36,757 bases of DNA from NCBI GenBank assembly GCA_020343675.1, contig CP070806.1, forward strand, positions 5,025,546 to 5,062,302, written 5' to 3'. The notes under the pieces are model-generated. The model was given only the letters and a program-made list of their open reading frames with translations, ran no database searches and had not been told where the DNA came from. This DNA comes from Phycisphaerales bacterium (lineage in GTDB: Bacteria; Planctomycetota; Phycisphaerae; Sedimentisphaerales; Anaerobacaceae). Shown piece after piece: positions 23,914-31,059 of the stretch; position 1 is the stretch's first letter; each line of letters begins with the position of its first letter. The position numbers were made by a program, and so were the translations under genes.

Positions 23914-25644
23914 ATGAAGACCAAGTCCCGCGCATCGGCTCGTTCGGCCGGTCAATCCAGCATCAAAGCAGGCGCTCAGATTATCGTCGATACGCTCATC
24001 GAACAGGGTGTGGACACCATGTTTGGCTATACCGGCGGCGTCGTGCTGCCGTTGTTCGACCGATTGTATGATGCGCCGATCAATTTCATCATTCCGCGCC
24101 ACGAACAAGGCGGGTGCCACATGGCCGACGCCTATGCCCGCGCGAGTGGGAAGGTTGGCGTCGTAGTCGCGACCAGCGGTCCGGGGGCGTGCAACCTGGT
24201 GACCGGCCTGGCCACGGCGATGATGGACTCGGTGCCCCTGGTCGCCCTGACCGGCCAGGTCCGCACGGAGCTGATTGGGAACGATGCCTTCCAGGAGGCC
24301 GATACGACCGGCATTACGCGGCCCGTCACAAAGTACAACGGTATCGTCAAAGACGTCAAAGACCTGGCGCGTACCGTCCGCGAGGCGTTCCACATCGCCT
24401 CGACGGGTCGGCCCGGCCCGGTGTTGATAGACCTGCCCGTTGACGTCGAGGTCAACAAGTGCGCCGCCGACGGCAAGGCCGACATGAGGCTTCCGGGTTA
24501 CAGGGTCCGGGCCAAAGGGCACAGCAGGCAAATTTCGATGGCGGCAAGAGCGATCAACAAATCCAAGCAGCCGGTCCTCTATGTCGGCGGTGGTGTCATC
24601 ATTTCCAACGCCGCCGAAGAGTTGAGGGCCCTGGCAGAGACGGCCCATCTTCCCGTCACAATGACACTGTTGGGGTTGGGCAGCTACGACCAGAGAAAGC
24701 CTGAGTCGCTGGATATGCTCGGGATGCACGGGTCGGCGTATGCAAACTACGCGGTCCAGGAGTGTGATTTGCTCATTGCCGTAGGGGCCCGTTTTGACGA
24801 CAGAGTCACCGGCAAGGTCGCCACGTTTGCCCCGAACGCGAAAATCATCCATGTCGATATCGACCCGTCGAGCATATCGAAAAACGTCAGTGTCGATATT
24901 CCCGTTGTGGGCGATGCGAAGACGATTCTCGGCCAATTGGCCAAGGAGGTCGAATACCAGGAAAGAAAGGAATGGTTCGCCAAGATCGCGCAGTGGAAGA
25001 AGAAGTTTGCGTTTCGATACGACCAGAGCACATCGGCGGTCAAGCCCCAGTACGTCATCGAGGAACTATGCCGCCAGACTAAGAACGAGGCCATTGTCAC
25101 CACCGGCGTCGGACAGAACCAGATGTGGGCGGCTCAGTTCTACAAGTTTGTCAAGCCCAGGCAGCTCATCTCCTCCGGCGGACTCGGCACGATGGGCTAC
25201 GGCCTTCCCGCGGCCATTGGCACTCAGATCGCCAAACCCGAAGCCACGGTCGTTGATATCGATGGTGACCACAGCTTCAATATGACCATGACTGAGCTGG
25301 CCACGGCGGTCGAGCACAATTTGCCGATCAATGTTTGTATCTTGAACAACGGATATATGGGCATGGTCAGGCAGTGGCAGGAGCTGTTCTACGGCAAGCG
25401 GTATTCCAAGAGCTATGTTAAGAATCCGCAGTACGAAGCCGTCGCTAAGGCCCTTGGCGCGGTCGGAATGACCGTCGATAAGAAGGCCGACGTACCCGGG
25501 GCCATCAAACAAATGCTCAAAGAGAAAGGACCCTGCGTGGTTGATTTCAGGGTCGAGCGTGAAGAAAACGTCTGGCCCATGGTCCCGGCAGGCAAGAGTA
25601 TCAACGAAATGGACGGACTGGATATACTGGAAAGCATGGCATAG
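23914..25644 (+). CDS. ilvB: Acetolactate synthase large (catalytic) subunit
   Basis: Thiamine-diphosphate enzyme joining two pyruvates to acetolactate (valine/leucine) or pyruvate with 2-oxobutyrate (isoleucine). The 576-aa product has the three expected domains: N-terminal Pyr domain with catalytic Glu64 (RHEQGG), the central domain with RFDDRVTGK, and the C-terminal PP domain with the ThDP/Mg motif from Gly451-Asp452 to Asn478-Asn479, followed by MVRQWQ. The motif begins GDH rather than GDG (His453), an uncommon residue at the third position. AGGAAAGGAAG precedes ATG 23914. The ilvN partner follows 16 bp later. Confidence 0.96.
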   Translation: MKTKSRASARSAGQSSIKAGAQIIVDTLIEQGVDTMFGYTGGVVLPLFDRLYDAPINFIIPRHEQGGCHMADAYARASGKVGVVVATSGPGACNLVTGLATAMMDSVPLVALTGQVRTELIGNDAFQEADTTGITRPVTKYNGIVKDVKDLARTVREAFHIASTGRPGPVLIDLPVDVEVNKCAADGKADMRLPGYRVRAKGHSRQISMAARAINKSKQPVLYVGGGVIISNAAEELRALAETAHLPVTMTLLGLGSYDQRKPESLDMLGMHGSAYANYAVQECDLLIAVGARFDDRVTGKVATFAPNAKIIHVDIDPSSISKNVSVDIPVVGDAKTILGQLAKEVEYQERKEWFAKIAQWKKKFAFRYDQSTSAVKPQYVIEELCRQTKNEAIVTTGVGQNQMWAAQFYKFVKPRQLISSGGLGTMGYGLPAAIGTQIAKPEATVVDIDGDHSFNMTMTELATAVEHNLPINVCILNNGYMGMVRQWQELFYGKRYSKSYVKNPQYEAVAKALGAVGMTVDKKADVPGAIKQMLKEKGPCVVDFRVEREENVWPMVPAGKSINEMDGLDILESMA

Positions 25645-25660
25645 GCCAAAGGAAATCACC

Positions 25661-26185
25661 ATGAAGCACATAATAAGCGCATTAGTTGAGAACAAGCCCG
25701 GAGTTCTGGCGCACGTCGCGGGGATGTTCGCCGCCCGCGCGTTCAATATCGACTCGCTGGTCGTCGGCCGAACTGAAGAGCCTGACTTGAGCCGGATGAC
25801 GATTGTCGTTGTCGGCGATGACCGGGTCGTTGAACAGGTCCGAAAGCAGTTGGCCAGGATTGTCCCCGTCGTTAAAGTCCAGGATTTTGTCGGCCAACCG
25901 GTGGTCGCGCGCGACTTGATGCTTATCGCCATTTCCGCGCCGGCCGAGAAGCGGCCCGAGGTTCTCTCGCTGATCGAGATGTTCAAAGGCAAGGTCGTCG
26001 ATATCGGCCAGAAGTTCGTCATGGTCGAGGTCAGCGGGCCCGAAGAAAAAATCGAGGCCTTCATCAACGTGTGCAAGCCCTACGGCATCAAGAGCGTGGC
26101 CAGAACCGGGACCATCGCCATGCCGAGACATGCAAAGACGGATACCGCCCCCGCGCGGAACGCCCAGACACAAGAGAGCCAGTGA
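25661..26185 (+). CDS. ilvN: Acetolactate synthase small (regulatory) subunit
   Basis: The 174-aa regulatory partner of IlvB, conferring feedback inhibition by branched-chain amino acids. An N-terminal ACT domain (about 1-75, ALVENKPGVLAHVAGMFAAR) is followed by the ALS small-subunit C-terminal domain (about 80-158) and a short disordered Ala/Thr/Gln-rich tail. ATG 25661 with AAAGGAAA upstream fits the family start; a longer frame from 25541 overlaps ilvB and is rejected. No ilvC or leuA follows within the window, so the rest of the pathway lies elsewhere. Confidence 0.95.
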   Translation: MKHIISALVENKPGVLAHVAGMFAARAFNIDSLVVGRTEEPDLSRMTIVVVGDDRVVEQVRKQLARIVPVVKVQDFVGQPVVARDLMLIAISAPAEKRPEVLSLIEMFKGKVVDIGQKFVMVEVSGPEEKIEAFINVCKPYGIKSVARTGTIAMPRHAKTDTAPARNAQTQESQ

Positions 26186-26276
26186 TTCAGCGATGTGGCG
26201 GCCCATGAGCCACCAGACTCCTGCGCCGTTCACACCGAGACCAACAAGCTGGGGGCCGCAGCAGCGCGACGTTCGT

Positions 26277-26310
26277 CCCGGGGCTTTTCAAGCCGGGTCG
26301 TCTGCTTTTT
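26277..26310 (+). terminator. Candidate intrinsic terminator after ilvN
   Basis: Stem GGCTT/AAGCC (26282-26286 with 26290-26294), extended by CCC/GGG across a 2-nt bulge, with a 3-nt loop. A T5 run lies at 26306-26310. The gap between stem and T run is longer than ideal, so confidence is moderate. Confidence 0.4.
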
Positions 26311-26328
26311 GTCACGAGAGCATTCTCT

Positions 26329-26337
26329 TAATCCACA
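26329..26337 (+). promoter_or_regulatory. DnaA-box-like site
   Basis: TAATCCACA matches the consensus TTATCCACA at 8 of 9 positions. Confidence 0.3.
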
Positions 26338-26531
26338 CGTGCGGGATGGCCTTCGCGGTCGTCAAATAGTCGATGAAAATGACGACACGCATCCAAAGCG
26401 TGAGGCGGGTAAGTCCTATATCGCAAGCGACATCAACACTGTTCGGGCGGGTTGCGCCGGGCCCGGAGGCGGCACGGCGGGCCGAAGCCAACCCGGAGCC
26501 TGGCGACCCGAACCCGAACGCAATTCACAGC

Positions 26532-26540
26532 TTTTCCACA
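26532..26540 (+). promoter_or_regulatory. DnaA-box-like site
   Basis: TTTTCCACA matches the consensus at 8 of 9 positions and is a commonly seen variant. A weaker inverted match (complement TTTTGCACA) lies at 26555-26563. Confidence 0.45.
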
Positions 26541-26621
26541 AAGCATATTTACGGTGTGCAAAACGTGTGAAGAACATTTTTTTTTCGTGCGCAAAGCTAA
26601 TAGCAACAGCAACCTCCGACA

Positions 26622-26630
26622 AGTGGAAAA
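26622..26630 (-). promoter_or_regulatory. DnaA-box-like site
   Basis: The minus strand reads TTTTCCACT, 7 of 9 to the consensus, in inverted orientation to the site at 26532. The two bracket the T9 run. Confidence 0.35.
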
Positions 26631-26750
26631 GAAATCGGGCAAAACGCCATTGATTTGTATCGCCGAAAGCCGGATGATTCTTGAAGTCCGAAGTTCGATG
26701 GCCGTCGGTTCTGGGTGTCGGGATTCGAGTGGCAAAAAAGGAGTGTATCA

Positions 26751-28199
26751 ATGCAGAGCACAATCACGGATGATAGTCTTGGTTCAACCGCCGCGATTAA
26801 CGAGGCGCTCGCCGAGAAAATCGGCCCGCAGAAGTTTCGCATCTGGTTCAAGAATTCGACCACGCTGGCGCTTTCGGATGGATACCTCAAAGTCAGCGTG
26901 CCAAACGCTTTTATTGCAGGCTGGATTGAAAATCACTTCTCGAAAGAAATCAAACAAGCGGTTCGCTCCGTCACCGGAATGGACGCCAAGGTGACATTCA
27001 CAGTGAATCCCGAGCTTTCCGGCCACCAGGGGCGCACCCCGCTGGATTCTCGAAGCCCGGCCAAGACTGCTCCGGAGGCCCGGCACCTGCCACGACCGCT
27101 TCCGGACCGGGCGAGGAGAAAACCGCCCGCGGACGGACGTGAGAAGTTCAAGTTCAGCCTGGATACGTTTGTCGTCGGCTCATCTAATGAACTGGCCTAC
27201 AACGCAGCGAAGGTCATTATCAACGAGCAGCAGAGCCCCTTCAATCCGCTGTTCGTCCACGGAGGCTACGGCGTCGGCAAAACGCATTTGCTCCAGGGAA
27301 TATGCAAGGCCATGCTCGATAAGCGGCCTGTGACGAATTGGCTCTACCTGTCGGCCGAGGATTTCGCCAATCAGTTCGTGTTTGCCCTCAAGACAAAGAA
27401 ACTCGAGACGTTCAGGCGGCGCATGCGGCAAACGGACCTGCTCGTCATTGACGATATTCATTTCCTGGCCAGCAAACCTTCGACCCAGGAAGAATTCCTG
27501 CACACCTTCAATACCATCGACCTGGCCGGCAAACAGGTCATCCTGGCCTCCGATGCGCATCCAAAAATGATAGGGCAATTGTCCGAGAAACTCGTGAACC
27601 GGTTCGTATCCGGAATGGTGGTCAAGATCAATACTCCTGATTTGCAGACGCGATGCCAGATATGCAGGCAGTACATCAGCAATGTCAAAACTCTGACCAC
27701 GCCGGTTCCCGAAAGCGTCATCGGATACATCGCCGAAAATCTTCGCACGAACGTGCGGGAACTGGAAGGCGCTCTGTTGAAGCTGATTGCTTTTTCGGCG
27801 CTGAAAAACGAAAGAATCACACCATCCATGGCCAAGGCAGTCCTTGCCGAGCACCTCGATCGGTGCGATCCAATTGTGCATGTCTCGGATATTGAATCGT
27901 CCGTGGCGAGTTATTTCGGGATCACGCCGGCGATGATGCGCTCGTCGAAGAAAGACAGGACCGTAGCACTGGCCCGGCACTTCAGCATGTATCTGACGCG
28001 AAAGCATACGAAGATGTCGTCCTCGGAGATTGGCCGGGTGATGGGCAACAAGAATCACGCCACTGTCCTGTTAGCCTGCAGGAAGATCGAAGATATGGTG
28101 CAAAGAAATGCCGAGGTTCGTTGGCTCAGCGATGCCGGCAACAGAATCTCAAGGGCCAAGACGGTTCTGACCCAGCTTCAAGAGAGCATCTCGCGTTGA
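26751..28199 (+). CDS. dnaA: Chromosomal replication initiator protein DnaA
   Basis: AAA+ initiator that binds DnaA boxes and opens the origin. The 482-aa product has domain I (about 10-85), a Pro/Arg-rich linker (about 86-130), and an ATPase core with Walker A GGYGVGKTH (171-179) and Walker B LLVIDDIHF (Asp234, Asp235). DNA-binding domain IV covers about 385-482. In the DnaA signature the usual GGRDHTTV reads GNKNHATV: Asn435, His436 and Ala437 stand where E. coli has base-contacting Asp433, His434 and Thr435. ATG 26751 follows AAGGAG at 8 nt; a longer frame from 26715 is rejected. It is the last plus-strand gene and converges on the TPR gene with a 26-bp gap. Confidence 0.97.
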   Translation: MQSTITDDSLGSTAAINEALAEKIGPQKFRIWFKNSTTLALSDGYLKVSVPNAFIAGWIENHFSKEIKQAVRSVTGMDAKVTFTVNPELSGHQGRTPLDSRSPAKTAPEARHLPRPLPDRARRKPPADGREKFKFSLDTFVVGSSNELAYNAAKVIINEQQSPFNPLFVHGGYGVGKTHLLQGICKAMLDKRPVTNWLYLSAEDFANQFVFALKTKKLETFRRRMRQTDLLVIDDIHFLASKPSTQEEFLHTFNTIDLAGKQVILASDAHPKMIGQLSEKLVNRFVSGMVVKINTPDLQTRCQICRQYISNVKTLTTPVPESVIGYIAENLRTNVRELEGALLKLIAFSALKNERITPSMAKAVLAEHLDRCDPIVHVSDIESSVASYFGITPAMMRSSKKDRTVALARHFSMYLTRKHTKMSSSEIGRVMGNKNHATVLLACRKIEDMVQRNAEVRWLSDAGNRISRAKTVLTQLQESISR

Positions 28200-28225
28200 C
28201 TTGCGCATTGGTGGGTGTGTCCGCG

Positions 28226-30082
28226 TTATCTCGCTGTTCCGTCGATGGCTGCTTTCATTGTGCGCACAGCCGGCAACTGAGGCATCTTCTGGTAAGCTGC
28301 TTCAATCGCCCGTTGGGCCTCGACGAGCCTGCCCATGCGATAATACACGTAGCTCAGCAAGAATTGCAGCTGGCCTGAGCCGCTTCTTGCGTACCACTGT
28401 TCGATGTCCGCGAGTCTGCGAGCAATCCTGCCCTGGCCGCCCAAGAGAGCCACAAGGTCAACTTCCACCTGTGCATATTCGGGAAGAACCGACAATGCCC
28501 TGGAAAGGAACAGCGCGCTGCTCATATATTCTCCCGCGGCAAACAACGCATGGCTCTTGCCGGCCAAGACCGCGGGATGGTCCGGCTCATACACGGCCGC
28601 CAGCGCAAAAGAGTCTGCTGCACGGTAGTACCGGCCCGCTCTGAGATGCTCCTCGGCGGCCCTGATGTACTCGCTGAACCTGGCATGCGAAAGAGATTCA
28701 AGACTTGTGTGCGGCCCCATGATGCGCCTGGCTTCGGTGGCAATCTCGGCTCGCGACATCTTCCCAAAATCACTCAGGGCAGAAGTCTGGTCCTGAGAAT
28801 CCGCTCCGCCGGCTGCCTCATCAAAGCCCAAGTGGGCATCTTCAGTGCGAACGGTACCAAGACCGCTGGACTCGTGTAACTGCGACCCCCACAACATCCG
28901 TTCGGGTTTTGTAATAGCTCCCCCTGTAGTCGTGCTCGCCTTGCCCGGCAGACTCTGCAAGCTGGTTTCGACTGATTTCGTCAGGACTTCAAGCTGTTGC
29001 CTGACTCGCTCGAGAACATCTCGCTGGCTCTGGCCGGATGTATTTTGTGAAGACAAATCCTCGCCGGCGACGGGAGTGTACCCGTCCCCGCCTTCCACAG
29101 CCAGAGCGTCCTTTCTGGCCAAATCGCCATAAACTTCGGATAGCGGTTTGGTACTATCTGTCCTGAGTGGCTCCCGGATATCCGGCCAATCAGTTACCGG
29201 CTCGGCGGGCGTCTGCGTTCCGGATTTCTCGAGATTCTCTCCGGGACTGAAGTACTGAAGGGGCCCTTTGGTTTTCAAGTCTTGTTCCGGCTGCTGCTGA
29301 CTCAAGACCCGTAACTCGCGGTCCCAAGCCGAGCCGGCTGTGATGGTCTTTGTTGTGCCGTCGGCTTGCAGGCTCCAGTCCCGATATTGTTGAACCGCCG
29401 ACCTTTCGCCTTCCCGGTCCGAGGTCGATTCTCGAACGTCCCGCGGATTGATTTGCGTGCGCTGCAAGAAGCTGCCGTCCGGCGATAAAAACGATTCTCC
29501 TAAAAAATTCTGCTGCGTCTGGCGCCCGCCCGGATGTGATAGTGTGACGGAAGTGCCCGGCGCCAATGACATCGGCTTGGTGAGCGGGGCATCCAATCCC
29601 AGGGCGGCGGTTCCTGGCGTTCGCGTGTCCTGCTGCATACGTGTACTCATCATTGCACTTGTCGGCGAGACGACTTCGGCCCGGCCCGGCCTCGTCGTCG
29701 TAACCGTCTCAGTCGCAGAATAGTAGGGCTGGGCGCCGTATCTTTGGGGCCGCGAGCGGATATCTTCGGGCCCGGCCGTATCGCGCAGGAAGGAACTGAG
29801 CGATGATGAACCAAGAGTTGAGCCAAAGCGCGTCGGCGACTGATACGGTACAGTGCCGCGGAAATGCATGCCGCGACGCACGTTGCCGGTCATCAGGAGA
29901 TTGCCTGTGGTATCGATTGGGTCGGCAGTGCGCACCAGACCGCCGCTGATGCTGCTCTGAGGCACCGTGCTGGGGCCCGAGCCGATGGGGTTCCTTATCC
30001 CAAGGTTCTCCACCGAGAAGCTCGTAGGCGCAGAAAGAACAACGACCAACGCTGCAGTGAGCCTGAACAGCCAAGCCTTCAT
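28226..30082 (-). CDS. Exported protein with C-terminal TPR-like repeats, function unknown
   Basis: A 618-aa protein from ATG 30082. It has a signal peptide (about 1-23, KAWLFRLTAALVVVLSAPTSFS). About 390 residues of low-complexity Ser/Thr/Gly/Gln/Pro-rich sequence with no recognisable domain follow. The C-terminus (about 470-615) holds several tetratricopeptide-like helical pairs (AGRYYRAADSFALAAVYEPDHP; YYRMGRLVEAQRAIEAAYQKMP). TPRs usually mediate protein-protein contacts, so a periplasmic scaffold is likely. A TTG 27 bp upstream (30109) is also in frame. It lies 56 bp after nadK and ends the minus-strand series. I do not recognise an orthologue. Confidence 0.75.
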   Translation of the reverse strand: MKAWLFRLTAALVVVLSAPTSFSVENLGIRNPIGSGPSTVPQSSISGGLVRTADPIDTTGNLLMTGNVRRGMHFRGTVPYQSPTRFGSTLGSSSLSSFLRDTAGPEDIRSRPQRYGAQPYYSATETVTTTRPGRAEVVSPTSAMMSTRMQQDTRTPGTAALGLDAPLTKPMSLAPGTSVTLSHPGGRQTQQNFLGESFLSPDGSFLQRTQINPRDVRESTSDREGERSAVQQYRDWSLQADGTTKTITAGSAWDRELRVLSQQQPEQDLKTKGPLQYFSPGENLEKSGTQTPAEPVTDWPDIREPLRTDSTKPLSEVYGDLARKDALAVEGGDGYTPVAGEDLSSQNTSGQSQRDVLERVRQQLEVLTKSVETSLQSLPGKASTTTGGAITKPERMLWGSQLHESSGLGTVRTEDAHLGFDEAAGGADSQDQTSALSDFGKMSRAEIATEARRIMGPHTSLESLSHARFSEYIRAAEEHLRAGRYYRAADSFALAAVYEPDHPAVLAGKSHALFAAGEYMSSALFLSRALSVLPEYAQVEVDLVALLGGQGRIARRLADIEQWYARSGSGQLQFLLSYVYYRMGRLVEAQRAIEAAYQKMPQLPAVRTMKAAIDGTAR

Positions 30083-30138
30083 AATTCCCAATACCCCAAA
30101 ACTTGCCAATTTAACTGGCTGACACTTACCTGCCTTAC

Positions 30139-31053
30139 CTAAACATCCGGGTATTCTTTATACTTCGGCTTTTCGGCCCAACTGAGTTTAGCCGCTAAAG
30201 TATCCCACTGGCTTCGAAGTGGGTTATTCACAATTAAAAAGTCGCTCTTTTCCCTCTCGATGCTGACCACGTCGTTGATCGAGAGCCTCAGCGAAACCTG
30301 CCCATCGATGGAAACCGTCGTCCCTTCGTTGACCCTGATTCCGAACACCTCGACCGTGCTGTCGGCGTTTATCACGATCGGCCTGAAGCTCAGCGAGTGG
30401 GGGCAGATCGGCGTAATCACCACTGCTTTGACCTTGGGCGAGACAATAGGCCCGCCTGCAGAGAGATTATAGGCCGTTGAGCCGGTCGGCGTCGAGATGA
30501 TCAATCCATCGCTGACACAGCCGGCCAGCGGCTGACCGTCCACCAGCATCCTGAGCTCGACCGTTCTAAAAGGCGGCCCGGCTGTTATGAAAATGTCGTT
30601 GATGGCGGCCGAGCAGAATCTTTCGGCTCGGCCCCGGCCCTTTGCATCGCCGAACACCCTGCAATTGAGCATCATGCGCCTGTCAATGGGAACCTGCCCT
30701 TTCCTGAGGACACCGAAGAAATCCTTGAGTTCACCGACGCTGAACTCGGCCAGGAAGCCGAGTTTGCCGACATTGACGCCAATTACCGGCAGAGACGCCT
30801 TGCTTACGCTCTTGGCTGTGCTGATAATGCTGCCGTCCCCGCCGAAGACGAGGGCAAAATCGCATTTTCTCAAGGTCTCAGTTCTTATCGTATCCTCGGC
30901 ACCAGTGGTGTTCAGGTATTCAATGCCGTAGTCAGCCAATATCTCAGCTTTATCTTCGGCAAAACCGACGAATTCCTCGATGGCCTCTCGGACACCTTGC
31001 TTCCTGGGGTCGCCGAAAATGACCAGTTTGGGCCTGGATTTCATCTCTCGCAT
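30139..31053 (-). CDS. nadK: NAD kinase
   Basis: Phosphorylates NAD to NADP. The 304-aa product has the GGDGS motif (71-75, catalytic Asp73), the conserved NVGKLGFLAE stretch, the AINDIFIT Asn-Asp substrate motif, and the glycine-rich SDGLIISTPTGSTAYNLSAGGPIV. Length is normal. The start is ATG 31053, six bp after the dxs stop codon; ATG 31044 is an alternative. NADP supply and isoprenoid synthesis (dxs) are often neighbours in bacteria, and coupled translation is likely here. Confidence 0.96.
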   Translation of the reverse strand: MREMKSRPKLVIFGDPRKQGVREAIEEFVGFAEDKAEILADYGIEYLNTTGAEDTIRTETLRKCDFALVFGGDGSIISTAKSVSKASLPVIGVNVGKLGFLAEFSVGELKDFFGVLRKGQVPIDRRMMLNCRVFGDAKGRGRAERFCSAAINDIFITAGPPFRTVELRMLVDGQPLAGCVSDGLIISTPTGSTAYNLSAGGPIVSPKVKAVVITPICPHSLSFRPIVINADSTVEVFGIRVNEGTTVSIDGQVSLRLSINDVVSIEREKSDFLIVNNPLRSQWDTLAAKLSWAEKPKYKEYPDV

Positions 31054-31059
31054 GGCAAT

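Larger units (their letters stand above)
26186..26750. other. 565-bp gene-free region upstream of dnaA with DnaA-box-like sites
   Basis: No gene is supported. It contains a probable ilvBN terminator (26277-26310), DnaA-box-like 9-mers (listed separately), and a run of nine T (26577-26585). A weak promoter-like pair, TTGATT (26650-26655) and GATGAT (26673-26678) with 17-bp spacing, and the dnaA ribosome-binding site AAGGAG complete it. It may be an origin element or a dnaA autoregulatory region. The converging genes on either side do not favour a bidirectional origin here. Confidence 0.5.

Noticed and set aside
26577..26585. Run of nine T as a transcription terminator
   Set aside because: No GC-rich stem directly precedes it. 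It is more likely an easily melted element between DnaA-box-like sites or a chance run.
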